A stretch of 64,000 bases of DNA. It comes from Lumbricus rubellus (lineage: Eukaryota > Annelida > Clitellata > Crassiclitellata > Lumbricidae). A program made the translations under genes and the position numbers. The DNA lies in the NCBI GenBank assembly GCA_945859605.1, contig OX243816.1:28423143-28487142 (forward strand), written 5' to 3'. Numbering within the stretch: the stretch's first letter is position 1; every line of letters begins with the position of its first letter. Under the pieces are notes generated by a model, which did not search any database, was not told where the DNA came from, and saw only the letters and a list, made by a program, of their open reading frames with translations. This document shows positions 1 through 12,034 of this stretch, piece after piece.

Positions 1-190
1 CTCTTCTTCTTTTATATCTTGTGTGCAAGCAATTTTTTTGAAGATGGTTCCAGTTTCGTTCTGTCTCTGATAGTATCCAGGGCTGGTCTCATGTCATGTC
101 TTTTTTTCTGCAATATATTATCTCACGCTTTCCATCCATGCCTTCGGTTGTCTTCCCCTACTCCGCATTCCTTCGACGTGATTCTATAAT
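1..190 (-). mobile_element. Non-LTR retrotransposon relic (C-terminal end of the ORF)
   Basis: Read on the minus strand, this stretch gives degenerate RGRQPKAW-like and MRPALDTIRDRTKW-like sequence. This resembles the C-terminal tail after the reverse transcriptase of RTE/L1-type LINEs (GRPRKRW... then a W-containing helix). It is broken by stops, runs off the left edge of the window and is followed by an AAT microsatellite at about 223-247. Confidence 0.5.
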
Positions 191-391
191 GCCCTTGCTC
201 TAGTTGATTAACTAAATAAATATTTGAATAATAATAATAATAATAAAATTACTAATAAAAATAACAGTGACAACTTCTATGGTGCTGTAACACAGTCATG
301 CCAACGTTGCAACGTCGCCTGATACTTATCATATATCAGTACTTAGTCAGAATTAAAGAGCAAGCAAGAGTAAGAGTAAGTTGTTTTTGTT

Positions 392-1280
392 ATTGATTGT
401 TTTCCAGAGGACGTATGATTGATTGTTTTGCAGAGGACATATGATTGATTGTTTTGCAGAGGACGTATGATTGATTGTTTTGCAGAGGACGTATGATTGA
501 TTGTTTTGCAGAGGACGTATGATTGATTGTTTTGCAGAGGACGTATAATTGATTGTTTTGCAGAGGACGTATGATTGATTGTTTTGCAGAGGACGTATGA
601 TTGATTGTTTTGCAGAGGACGTATGATTGATTGTTTTGCAGAGGACGTATGATTGATTGTTTTGCAGAGGACGTATGATTGATTGTTTTGCAGAGGACGT
701 ATGATTGATTGTTTTGCAGAGGACGTATGATTGATTGTTTTGCAGAGGACGTATGATTGATTGTTTTGCAGAGGACGTATGATTGATTGTTTTGCAGAGG
801 ACGTATGATTGATTGTTTTGCAGAGGACGTATGATTGATTGTTTTGCAGAGGACGTATGATTGATTGTTTTGCAGAGGACGTATGATTGATTGTTTTGCA
901 GAGGACGTATGATTGATTGTTTTGCAGAAGACGTATGATTGATTTTTTTGCAGAGGACGTAACATTGATTGTTTTGCAGAGGACGTATGATTGATTGTTT
1001 TGCAGAGGACGTATGATTGATTGTTTTGCAGAGGACGTATGATTGATTGTTTTGCAGAGGACGTATGATTGATTGTTTTGCAGAGGACGTATGATTGATT
1101 GTTTTCCAGAGGACGTATGATTGATTGTTTTGCAGAGGACATATGATTGATTGTTTTGCAGAGGAGGTATGATTGATTGTTTTCCAGAGGACGTATGATT
1201 GATTGTTTTGCAGAGAACGTATGATTGATTGTTTTGCAGAGGACGTATGATTGATTGTTTTGCAGAGGACGTATGATTGT
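392..1280 (+). repeat. 26-bp minisatellite of duplicated 3' splice sites, 34 copies
   Basis: Thirty-four units follow each other at exactly 26 bp. The AG dinucleotides sit at 407, 433 and every 26 bp on to 1265, with no indels. Each unit contains TTGAT (a branch-point-like match), a short TTGTTTT tract, GCAG, then AGGACGTATGATTG. The last copy is the actual intron/exon junction of the first sestrin exon in the window: after AGGACGTATGATTG the sequence departs from the repeat into conserved sestrin coding sequence. A few copies carry single changes, for example CCAG for GCAG near 405, 1107 and 1187. The minus strand is open in all three frames only because the unit lacks stops in that direction. 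Confidence 0.97.
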
Positions 1281-4200
1281 CTGGTGACAGCATTCCTGCA
1301 GAACAATCGACTGGAGAATCTTTTCCAGGTGATGGCTTATCACCCGCAGTACCTTGAGTGCTTCCTTAGGACTCAGCAGTACCTGATGCGTGGAGATGGA
1401 CCTCTGCCATTCACCTACAGACACTACATTGCAATCATGGTGCGCTTTACTAGTTTTCATTAATGTCTTTATTGAACTTTATTTTGTAAAAATCTGGTAC
1501 TCTAATCGAAAGATTTATGATCTATAAATGGCCTGATGCCTTGTCAGTATAATTGTCTGAAGTGTCTATTGTCTATCAATAATCTTAGGACAAGGTGAAA
1601 TATAATGTTTTATCAAATAATAGCATCCACAGCTCATGGACGACCAGGGCTTATTTATAGCAGTAATAATATTTTATTTTAAGTGTGATCTCTCAAAAGA
1701 GATTATTGCTATGTATTTTTAATATGTAGAAATGATACATCTGGATTTGAAAATCGTATATTGTGTGCATTTTTCCTGAATGGTCAGTCATTGTGTCCAT
1801 CCCAGAAACATATCGGTTTTGCTATTTCTATGGTTATTTATATTGGTGCGTTTTCATATCGACTTGGGTTATTGGTGTACGTGATTATATATCTCCAGGG
1901 TCTGGTGAATAATAATGAGCCATATCCATTATCCAATTGTCACTGGTCTTTGTTTATTTTTGCAGAGCATATGCTACGGGTAGAAAACGGATACGAGAGA
2001 GTTGGTTGTGACAAGTGTACATGTGTGTGTTTGCGTACGTGTGTCTGTGTATGTGTGTCTGTGTGTGTGTGTGTGTTTTGCAGTTGAGTTATCAGTTTTA
2101 AACCATCAACCACATGCGTGTGGTTGATTGGAGAGAATTGATACCTTACAATTACATAGGCATATTTAAATCAAGGGTCAGTCTTTGTCTGGTTGCTGGT
2201 AGTGGATTAGTGTTTAGGGTCACTGCCTACCTTCTGTATGTATTTGTATATATTAATATTTGCATACATGTTGGACCGTTGTTGGTGTTTTGGGATTAAT
2301 CTAGTTTCTGGATAATTATGTGTGTGTGCAAATATTTCAAGGATATCCAGAATGTTGCAGGCTTGTGTAAATTTTTTGCTGTTATTTGTTACTGTACTAT
2401 TTTGTATTTTTAAAAAGTTGTTTGTAAAGTTGTCGTAGTTATCGTACCAGTTCTACTTTCAGTATAAATTTGTAAAGGTGTTGCGTGAAAGCATGATTAA
2501 AAATGTTATCTAGAATGTTATTTCTAGTGAGCTTTAGTCGTAAAGATCTGGTTCTGGAACTGCTGATGGCTTTTGATAGGACTTCACCAAGATTTCGTGG
2601 AATAGATAGCTAGTCTCCAGATGATTGTGGGTGCTACTCATTTTACCTGGTGACTAAAACTAAGTATTTGAAAGCCTCAAAGTTTAAAGGGTTCAGAACA
2701 GGATGTTGTAAGGATGTCATGGAGCAGAGTGCTGTGGATAGCAGAAGCTTTAAAGCTGTGGGTTGTTTGCAGGATATTATTTAATGTTGAAGTAATCCAT
2801 GATTTATTAAAATTATATATATTAGAGTAAGCATAATAAGTTATTATAGACCCAAGTGCAGTGTCATGAAGTCAACATTTCTGTTATGTTCCTGTTTTAA
2901 TGACCATGCACTGCAAGATAACCCAAAAATGTTGTACAATGCACGTGAATCATGGTCGCTGAGTACAGTTGGGGAGGGGGTATACAATAACTTTTACACA
3001 GTGCATGTGAGTCCAGCATAACAGTATATATTACATAGATATGTTATGTGTATAAATTTGCAAAATATTTTTAAACTGTCTTAGCACCGGCTATGCAAGT
3101 TATTTGGTTTCTAGAACCCACTACAGATCAGAAGGCACTAGATTATTTCCTGTATTTTATTCATGGGGTGAAAGATGATAGGCTCTGAATTAAGTCTAAA
3201 AGCGTATGTTTGTTGTTGTTAGGCTTCTGAGCAGCACCAGTGTTCATACTTGATTGACATCCACACGTCAGAATATCTTCTTCAGGGTGGAGATGAACGG
3301 TGGCTGCGTGGACGTGACGACGTTCCCTCAAAACTGTCTAAGCTACGAGAGGTCAACGAGGTGCTTTGTCATCAGCCGTGGCTTATTTCAAAGGACCACA
3401 TCGAGGTTGGAATTTAACACTCATCATATATTGCTTGCTACGTAGACTATAATAGCACTTTTATTTGCCATTGTGATTTTTATACTATTAGCGTGAGTTT
3501 TTTTCTCTACTTATTTTTGATCAAAGCAGCAATACTAAATATTCTGAAAGATGCTTAGCGATGGCTAATTTAGGTATATTTTGGGTCTGATGGGCATTGG
3601 GCATAGCATTGCTGAAGGTGTAATGCTTGATTGTAATCATCTTTCAGATTTCTTTCCTTTACTCTAAAATTTTCTTATGGAAAATTCTTGATTTCTGTGA
3701 TGCATGCGAGCCTACTAGTGCCAGCGATGGGATTACAGTAACAGAAGCTTGCAGAGATAGCAAACGATCGCTTTGCATTACTGTACGTGTACTTTCTTCT
3801 TGTTGCTGTTTATTTATATGCCAATTCGTTGCTTGTGGTGCCCCCCAAAAATCAGATTCTTTCTGTGAGTTCCAAGTCTAGCAGCTCTTCAGAAAAACTA
3901 ACCAGAGGAGCTCTCTTCACTGACCTATGTGTAAGTTCATTATGAAAAGATGCATCAGTAAGGAAGCAGCACTTTGATAAGTGGAAAGGTCACTACTGGC
4001 GAACTCCTGCACACTGGACAGATGACATCATGTTTAGATTTCCAGGACCACATTGCTTGAAGGATGAGGAGTAACAGCAACCGATGTTGGTTCTGTAATT
4101 GGCAGAAAACCTGCACAACTGATGTGTGCGCATGTGTATGTGTGTCTGACTAGTTATATCACAACTTATAAACTCTCAAGATTGCTGTAATCTCACAAGA

Positions 4201-5533
4201 CCACGAGAAGCGATGCTTTTTCAGGTTGGATCAGTTTGACCAACAGCATACATGTTGGTCATGATATTATGGCTGGAGCCTGAGTAACATGGAAATGCAT
4301 ACCATCATCCTGATCTGTAAGGACAGTTTTGTATGACTCTGATACAATAATCCGCAGGTGAAGGCCAACTGTGTTTGTTTGTCTTATTCCAAGCTGAGGC
4401 CTCAAGTGTCTGCTGGTATGGAAACGACGACCTGTGTTCTGCTTTAATTAAATCATTTCTTATGATAGACTTCAACTGCATGGAGTACTGAGTCAATATC
4501 AGACAAAAAGTGGACTGAATATGCCTCCTTACTTTGGACACGATAATAAGATAACCGGCGTTCAGTTTGTTCAGCTTAGAGTTAAGAATGTGAGTAGGAC
4601 AAAGTTCTGACAGTTCATCCGATTGAGCGTGGCAGACTGCAATGACTATAATTATGTGGAAATTGTTTGGTTGCTTCTCGGTAACTGTTTTGTTGTTGTT
4701 ACTCTGTAAAACTGTTTTGAATTTCTATATGGTTGATCACAATGAATATTTGTTTTGTGCTGTATTATTATATATATATAAAATTATAAATGCATGTATA
4801 ATATATATATATAATATGTATTATGTATACATGTCAAGTTTTGTATCCTTCTTTATGTTGTCCTGTTCTGACATGAACCTCTCTTCTTTCTCTTTTTCTT
4901 GTTTCGCATTAGTTTGTTGGTTTTAATTTGATGATAAAGTGCGTCAGCAACTTTGCTATTTGCATATTATATCTGGTGATATTGTGCAGGTAGCCCATAA
5001 GTAGTACGACTTCGGCCATTTTGGGTTCTTCTGTTGCCAGTACCCTGTGGTGTTTACTGTTTACTTTATGTGCAACTGTGTAACGTTTTGTATAATGGTT
5101 TAATAAATTATGAGAATTATGATTAAGGTTATGTATGTATTATGTAAATTGTTAATAATGGGTTAACAGGTATAATGGTATAAATTATAAGAATTATGAT
5201 TATGGTTATGTATGTATTATGTATTGTTAATAATGGGTTAACAGGTGTAGTTGTTGTCATGTTCTGCAGAATCTGGCAAAAGGCGCAGACAATTGGTCGA
5301 TGTCAGAGTTGATGCAGGCGATTGTGCTTCTCATCCATTTCCAATCACTTTCCAGCTTCGTCTTTGGATGTGGAGTGAATCCAGAGGCAGACCATCCAAA
5401 TGGACATGTCTTTGGGACGACGGTCCCTGCAGCCGCGCAGGATTCGAAAATGCCAAATGGTGAAGATGTCTATAAATCAAATGGTCACGTCGCTGCAGCA
5501 GATAAGGTGAGTGTTCTTTCACTGTGAACGAAT

Positions 5534-5573
<40 letters not shown>

Positions 5574-8500
5574 ATGTGTGTGTGCATGTGTGTGTGTGTG
5601 TGTGTTTGGTTATTGTTGTCTGACATTGCTGTAGTGTAGCTGAGAGGTTTAGCGTTGCTTTCCATGGACATGAGTTTTTTATTTTTTTATTTTATTTATT
5701 ACAGCAATTTGATATAGCGCACCACCATCAAGGTTGTCTACTCAGGATTGCTCCCATCAAACCTCAGTCTTAATAACAGTGAAAAAAGAAACAGAAGGAC
5801 ATTTGACGAAAAGTAGTAGGCCGTTCATTCCAGGTTGCAGGACTGGCACACGGAGATGGCAGCCTTATATGAGTCCGCCAGCTGGGTACAATAAGTTCAG
5901 CTTGTGCAACTGAGCAGAGAGATCAGTGGTGCCTCATATAAGAGTTATATATATATCTGTATAATTAATGATTTATGTTTGTATAATAATAGCATTTTTG
6001 AACTTTTAGAATTCACAGTGGACATTGCTGTGTTGATTGTTTAAATTTCTGTGCATTATGTAATGTTGTAGTTTATGTGATACTGCTAGGTATCACATAA
6101 ATAGAGAGGGAAGAGACACTGCATCAAACAGCAACTTGGAGGAAATTGAGCTACTTCGGCCATGTGATGAGATCTAACGGTTTGGAAAAGGAGCTGATGA
6201 CGGCATGCGGTGAGGGAAGGAGAAGATGCGGAAGACCAAGGAAGAAATGGTTGGATGAGGTACAGGAAAAGTCTGGCATGAGACTGGAGGAGCTAAGAGA
6301 GGCGACTAGGGAGAGGATCAACTGGAGAGGATACACCAGGGCTTTCGCCAGAGCTCCAGAAGCTGACGGCACCAGGTGACCAGGTGTGCTAGGTAGGAGG
6401 TAGTCTGGCTAGCTAGTATGCATGCTAAGAATTCGTTATTTTTGCAGTATATTGCCAAATTCCACTGTTGAGTAATGTATTGAAAGATGCTGTAATTCCA
6501 TAAAACGTGTGGAAAGGTTTATGGTCTTGTATTTTTGCCTTCTTAGAAAGAGCCTTTAACCAATTAACTGATCTCTTAATCATTTTGTTGCTCCATCATG
6601 CAGGTGTTTGATGATTATATCTAACTGGTTTCAGTCTGCGAATGCAGAATCTGACAGCAGCAGCATCAAGCTGCTGATGGATCGAATGAGGCGACTGATG
6701 TGTGATGAGACGCGCAAGAATGTTACGGCAGATGAACTCCTGCAAAGTTTCGAAAAGTTTGAGACAGAAAACTTGGAGTGTAAGTGAATTGAAATATCTG
6801 ATCAGCATGAGACTTGTTAAGAAAAATAAGAAATCGCAGAATGCCATTTTGTTTTACACCATTCCCTGTAGACTGGTGTTTGTTGGTGAGAAACAAACAT
6901 CCATCCACAGTGGTCAATGTCAATCCGATGACCCTGGTTTGTACTTGCAAATCTGTTTAGCCTTGACATCCAGATGGGTAATGGCTTACCTGAGTACAGT
7001 GAGGCCCATGGATGTAAAATGATTTCCGTGACGGAAGGTTCCTGAATGCTGATCAAATCTGCACATTGTTTATGGTAGGAATGAGAGGCATAGCTTATAA
7101 TTGAATCTAATCGTCTGTGATGTGATTATTGTAGTGCAGAAGGCATTCAATCAATGGTTGCTTCAAATGAAATAGTAAGCAGTGTTTGAGATAGTGAGGA
7201 TTATGTCACAATCGATGATATCTTAAGCTATATATACATATATATATATATGATGATGATATCCCGTCTAGCTAGCCCCGAGGGCTAGCCAATGGGGATG
7301 AAGTGTTAGCGACTTCATTTTCAAGGCCTCGGCATATGAGGGCGGTGGCCAATCCTCTCCCTCGCCGTCAGTGAGGTCAGTGTACTCATCATAGCTGAGT
7401 CGGCTAGGGGGTGCTTGTGGAACAGAAATCTCGTTACAAATTTCTGCCCCGGCGGGGAATTGAACCCCCGACCTCTTGGTCGACAGTCCAGCGCGCTAAC
7501 CACTGTACTACCGAGCATATATATATTGTAGACTGAATATAATGAGAGCAATTACCTTTCTGTCCTTGCAGCCGATTATAATTTGATTTTGCTAAACCAA
7601 TATTATGGCAGGCAGACTCGAAAAGGAGTTAAAATGTTAGATGGAGATGGTGACTACCTGTGCTCAAATGTTTCACAATCATGTTTTGGAGATGAACTTA
7701 AGAGTAGATGTATTGTGCTAACCAGCATTGATAGATCCTCTGGAGAAAGAGATGGCTTTTCAAGAATAAAGATTCTGTGTAAGAAAAACCTACGAGTGTA
7801 ATGATGAGCCAAGCGGTGTGCTGTATCGGTCGTGATTATTCACTGCCTGCTATAATGATTTCTGCAACTAAGAACCTTTAAAGCCAGCTTGAAAGGATTG
7901 TCAATGTTTCCTGCACAACCTTCTTAACTCCACTGCAGTTGTATGGAATAACATGTATGGTATTATACTATAGTTTATTATTTCTGTTGTAGTAATGGCT
8001 GTCAACAATGGTAGTTTGAAGTGGTCATCTTCGTCATCTGCTCAGTCACCTGGAGTGATTGAGGACGACGGTGACGTCTGTCCACTCGACCAGCTGAGCA
8101 GATGTGAGCAGACGATGCGGCGATCGACATTTCGAGTCCAGGATTACTCGTGGCAGGATCACGGCTACTCGCTGTCGAATCGCCTGTACACCGATATAGG
8201 AACGTTGTTTGACGAGAAACTGAACGTAGCACAGAACCTCACATATCATAGGTGGGATAGATTTTGTTTTATTGCTTTCTTAGGTCTATATAAGAAATGT
8301 TTTGTAATTATTTTACTAGAGAGGCCACAAAATGATGCATCAAAATCTATCATCTGAACTCATCGTGTCGCGTTCATCTTTCGTGATGGCCTACAAAGCA
8401 TGAGAAAAGAAATCAGTAACTCAAAAACTGTATAAAGAAGATAATGCAACATTGTGAAGGCTTTCCCTGATCCATAATCTAAGGAGAACAGTGACCATGT

Positions 8501-9830
8501 GCTTCACTTTGGTTTGTGGCTAAATTGCCAGAATTCTCTAACTGCATGAGAGACACTCTGCATTGGCTTCCTGGTGAGGATGCTTCTAGTACTTATCCTT
8601 TGCTGCATAAGCATATTATACTATATGGATATTTTAACTGAGGTGTGTCAGACTGTGTCTTGCTTATGTTATTCAGGGTTCTGTATGAAAAATCTTGGAT
8701 TTACACATTTAATTATATACGGTTAACTGTGGTGGCTTGATTGCTGGCATGAGCATTAATTTATATATATGTAGCACTTTTACCAGTCTGTAAAGAAACT
8801 GTAATTTGTAATTGTTCATTTGCAGCATGGGCAACAATGCCGATGTTGACACATCATCATTTAGACGTGCCATCTGGAACTACATCCACTGTCTGTATGG
8901 AATAAGACACGACGACTACGACTATGAACTTGTCGACCAACTGCTCGAAAGAAACCTCAAGTCATACATCCGCAGCGTAGCTTTCCATCCTGAACGAGTG
9001 ACGCTGGATGACTACAGTCAGTTCATGCCAGATTTGAAACATTCGGAGAAGGTAAACCATGTCTCATACTACTTAACGTTTCTGTAGTTAATAATAATCT
9101 TTTCTTTAATGAAACGCCTGCAAGACGCACTGCGCTTTACATTTACAAGTTATGCAGTAATCTTAATTAAACTTCACTACCAACTGAACAGACAGCTTTG
9201 CAATTACACGGCGCTAATAGCGGCCTACAAGGCATATCCGCCCAACGGGGGCTTGAACTCACTACCTCTTGCACTCTACGTCAGCGTGTTATCTATTGCG
9301 CTACCGGGCTCCCCAAATTGCTGTTGAAATAATTTGCTTTTAGTATTGTAACAGTAATAGAGTCATTATGATATAATAGCCTTATTTTGCTGTCTCAAAA
9401 CTACTTTGTTTTCTCTGGGTCTTTCGCACTGGGAGTGCCTCTGATTGGTGTGCACTGTGGGAGGCTCTTCATAAATTTATGGATACAATACAATGAAATA
9501 ATGTGACAGAAATGTCTCCTTAGAGCACTGGTGTTATAATCTGGTCAATTTCAGTTAACATTTGGTTTGTGCTCTGAAGTGTACTTTTGACTGGAGGGTT
9601 GGGGAATGCAAATAGAGTACCTTAGGATGGCAAAGTACGACATACTTCCTTTTTTACGACCCTTGACTAGAACTTGTAGCGTGACTCTAATTTTTTCGCT
9701 GTCACTGTGTGACTGTAGTATATACTGTCTTATCTGATTCTAGGTTCATATAAACCTTATGTTGCTGGAAGCGAGACTCCAGGCTCAGCTGCTGTACAGT
9801 CTGCGTGCTATCACAAGGTACATGACGTGA
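1266..9830 (+). CDS. SESN: Sestrin (stress-inducible GATOR2/mTORC1 regulator), 5'-truncated by the window
   Basis: Eight coding exons join in frame: 1266-1439, 3223-3405, 5270-5506, 6635-6779, 7572-7778, 7993-8251, 8826-9051 and 9744-9830 (TGA), giving 505 residues. The conserved blocks appear in family order: [84 protein letters not shown] and a C-terminal ending in LRAITRYMT. The Cys/Tyr/His triad of the AhpD-like N domain (C-S-Y then H) and the DDYDY patch linked to GATOR2 binding are kept. Sestrins are cytosolic proteins that restrain mTORC1 through GATOR2 and act as antioxidants. Vertebrate sestrins have roughly 40-60 more N-terminal residues, so one or more 5' exons lie upstream. The first exon could instead begin at 1291 (AG at 1289-1290), but the longer start aligns well with family sequence. 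The family call is very secure; the paralogue number cannot be assigned. Confidence 0.96.
3223..3405 (+). CDS. SESN: Sestrin exon with the AhpD-like catalytic motif
   Basis: This exon of 61 codons is phase 0 at both ends, with acceptor TTGTTAG and donor GTTGGA. It encodes [10 protein letters not shown], which keeps the Cys, the Tyr two residues on and the His seven residues on, as required for the alkylhydroperoxide-reductase-like activity described for vertebrate sestrins. It continues through GGDERWLRG and ends with [10 protein letters not shown], the start of the helix completed by the next exon. The donor is a weak match to consensus (GAG|GTTGGA). Confidence 0.93.
5531..5605. repeat. (TG)n microsatellite in a sestrin intron
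   Basis: This is a TG dinucleotide run interrupted twice by GCA, starting about 25 bp after the donor of exon 5270-5506. Confidence 0.9.
5690..5770. mobile_element. SINE 3'-end relic
   Basis: ATATAGCGCACC...CTACTCAGGATTGCTCCC is a degenerate copy of the ATAGCGCC...ACTCAGAGGCGCTC tail seen in the SINE at 50750-50962. No promoter part is present. Confidence 0.35.
6085..6379 (+). mobile_element. LINE fragment: C-terminal tail of a reverse-transcriptase ORF
   Basis: The open stretch encodes [15 protein letters not shown], then [16 protein letters not shown] and a basic W-containing helix ending before TGA at 6377. This FGHVMR...GRPRKKW layout is the characteristic end of non-LTR retrotransposon polyproteins. 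Only the last 80 or so codons remain, the usual result of 5' truncation. It lies inside a sestrin intron in the same orientation. Confidence 0.8.
7241..7520 (-). mobile_element. tRNA-derived SINE, family A
   Basis: On the minus strand a tRNA-like head reads GGTAGTACAGTGGTTAGCGC (A-box region), then GGTTCAATTCC (near-perfect B box) at 7444-7470. A body of about 180 bp follows, and a (TGATGA)/(TA) tract ends the element. It lies in the sestrin intron before exon 7572-7778. The acceptor stem does not pair as a functional tRNA would. Confidence 0.75.
7572..7778 (+). CDS. SESN: Sestrin linker exon, symmetric 207-bp cassette
   Basis: The stretch is open between a good acceptor (TCCTTGCAG) and a good donor (GTAAGA). 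It is exactly 69 codons and phase 1 on both sides, so it fits between 6635-6779 and 7993-8251 whether included or skipped. It falls in the acidic, poorly conserved linker between the two halves of sestrins, so it has little sequence similarity to support it. Codon-level openness and double phase compatibility are the evidence. It could be constitutive or alternative. Confidence 0.72.
8826..9830 (+). CDS. SESN: Sestrin C-terminal exons (leucine-binding and GATOR2-contact half)
   Basis: Exon 8826-9051 joins the split serine codon left at 8251 and encodes [27 protein letters not shown] and KHSEK. Exon 9744-9830 encodes the last 28 residues and TGA. Compared with human SESN2, residues aligned to T374, T386, R390 and E451 are kept. 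The position of L389 is Phe, T377 is Ser and W444 is Met. These are pocket positions known from the human leucine-bound structure, so leucine affinity may differ here. Confidence 0.93.
9190..9315 (-). mobile_element. tRNA-derived SINE head, family B
   Basis: On the minus strand this contains GCCCGGTAGCGCAATAG (A-box-like) and GAGTTCAAGCCCC (B box). It lies in the last sestrin intron. The 3' body is short or absent. The dense CCGGGC/GCGC words contrast with the AT-rich intron around it. Confidence 0.65.
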
Positions 9831-11840
9831 AACTGTGGTGTTGATGGTCCAGAACATCTATTCAGCTGATACAAGTCCTGCAAGAACAAACTTTACTCAC
9901 CTAATGGCATTACTGGCTATTTAGAGCACAGCTCTTGCTACGTGTCTGGCGATGGCTATATCTTCAGCTGATCCACCGTAGCTTTCGCTTTGGCTTGTTA
10001 GTTTGTGAAATTTCATGTTCTTGAATTTAGAAGTCAAATAAGGTGTGTGCTTGTTGAGTATTGTGCAGATAAGTTGTTTTTTTATTAAAGTTTTGGTATA
10101 TTTTATAATAAATTAATAGTTAAATAACTACATTGATGAAGGTGTAAGTTTAGTTTTAGTAACTTTGGATAGTAAGGGTGGTTGTGTGATATATATATAT
10201 ACAGCTAGATTGTACCAGTAGCAGTTCTGTAGGTTTCACCAAGTGTTCATGGTTCAAATGCCATGCTCAGTTCAGCGTTCAGTATTCATCATTAATCACT
10301 GGATTAATTTTTAAGCTGTTTGCTAGGTAATTTTCATTCAACTTCTGCTTTTTGGGTTCGAATCTCGTTGCATCATGTTAAATTGGCAATTTGTAGTTGA
10401 GCCATTCATTCTTCCACTGGGTTAAAATGGAAAAATTATATATGTACCATTCGATTGATCTGGTTCCCTTATGCTTCTATCCAACGATTGTTTGTCAGCT
10501 GAGTTTTTTTGTCATGAATTCGATTTTGATTGATGCATTTAATAAATGAACAGATACATGATTGCATTGGAAGTAAAGTAAGTAAGTATATATCCTTTAT
10601 TGCACCAATAGCTAACAGCATTTTGATTTGCACATGAATCGCATTTATGTATTAAGTAAGCTTAGTTGTTTATATAGATTTTCTTGGAGATCCATAGCTT
10701 TAAATGCCTGCATAAGTCATCCACATTATAAATGTACTGTGCAGTAGACAGTTGGCATCTGGTGCTTCTCCCTTGTGGGCTGTTGAGCGTGTAGTGAGTA
10801 TGGAGCGTGTGTGTTACGATTCTGTCCATTCATTGGTGGATGTCGAATCCCAATCCATGTGCTTGTGATACTTGAATTTCTTCTTGAAGAGCTCTTTAAC
10901 GTCGTGTAATGATAAGCTGTTTCATTACCGGTGCCAAATATGGTGTGCTTGGCACAGGACAGCTGTTTGAAGACATATATGTAGAATGTAAATAGTTAAA
11001 GATGAATGTAAAAATGTGAATTAATTAGCCCAGATTTGCCTGTGTAAACAGTAATCGAATTTGATATCTGTTGAGTGTGAGCGGTGTGTTAGCAGATTGC
11101 CTTTTCTCCTCATCAACATGTTTCAGTGCCTCTTGTGCAAACCACTGTGAACTCTTCTCAACCTTTTAAGTTGCATTAGACGTTTACTTTTGTTCGTTAG
11201 TATGTTAACTTTGGCCGCTAAGCCCTGAAATCTAATCGGAGATGAAATTAACTATTCGTTCATCAAGCCATGCAATCTTTCAGAAAAGTTGATCACTTGC
11301 TAATTTGCTGCTTTCAAGCGTTTGCTTTATGTCAAACGATGATCCTATTCTAGGCTGATTAATACCAATAAGGTTTGCATCAATAAAAACATGTAATAAG
11401 TATGTGGATCATCTTACTTTATGTTTATACTAGACACCTAATTGAGTACTGTCAGCAGCAGAATCTGACACAATCTTCAATGCAGCCAGAAGTAGAAAGG
11501 ATTAATATTGATTTCCTATGTTAGCTGATAATAACTTGTACATGTAATTTATTGTTTGCAATTGTTCTAGATTCTAAGAATGTTAGATGCATTGTGAGGA
11601 GCAGCAGCCTTTGACCCCAATTTCAGTGTTTACTTTTTAAACAATTTGTGATTTACCACTTGAAAAATGCACTCCAATAGGTACACAATTGTAAGGTCAA
11701 CTCCACTGTTAGTTTTAACAGCTTGTTTTACTGTATGTTTGAAGATCAATACAACGATGAAACAGTATGTGTTTGAATGCCAATACTTCTATTCTAATCT
11801 TACTTGCGTTGCATAGTTTCATTAATAATAGAATGTTCTA
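9831..11840. other. Intergenic spacer, no gene seen
   Basis: This is AT-rich sequence with no open frame carrying recognisable protein similarity. It starts with the sestrin 3' UTR and includes a short TA run at about 10190-10201. I see no RNA gene or intact mobile element. Confidence 0.6.
10107..10112 (+). terminator. Candidate poly(A) signal of the sestrin gene
   Basis: An AATAAA hexamer lies 277 bp after the sestrin stop codon in AT-rich sequence. Its position suits a short 3' UTR. No transcript evidence is available. Confidence 0.4.
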
Positions 11841-11841
11841 C

Positions 11842-11925
11842 TGCAGAGATTCTCAGCCTTTTTCTGCGTGCGACGCACCTAAACTTGCAGTCAAATTTGG
11901 CGACACACCTCTGTGTTATAGCATT
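11842..11925. mobile_element. hAT-type transposon end relic
   Basis: CAGAGATTCTCAGCC followed by TGCGACGCACC resembles the common hAT/Charlie end CAGnGGTTCTCAACC...GCGACCCACC. A related sequence in the opposite direction, GGTTGAGAACCTCTG preceded by GCGACACACC words, is present at 52690-52825. No partner end is seen nearby. Confidence 0.45.
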
Positions 11926-12034
11926 ATTTGAGTAACAGTTTATTCGGGGCATTTGCTAACGTATTTTTATTAGGCCAAGATGGCACATTTTAGTGTCATC
12001 CGCATCCAAGCATCGTTACATTGGTAATAGGTTG

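Noticed and set aside
392..1280. CRISPR-like array
   Set aside because: The repeats are contiguous with no unique spacers, and the sequence is eukaryotic.
343..1460. Three long overlapping minus-strand open frames with a 26-residue periodic peptide
   Set aside because: They arise only because the 26-bp unit has no stop on that strand in any frame. All three frames encode the same shifted peptide, and there is no start context or family similarity.
7444..7517. tRNA gene
   Set aside because: A- and B-box-like sequences are present, but the acceptor stem does not pair and a SINE body is attached. The same holds at 9190, 21900 and 50890.
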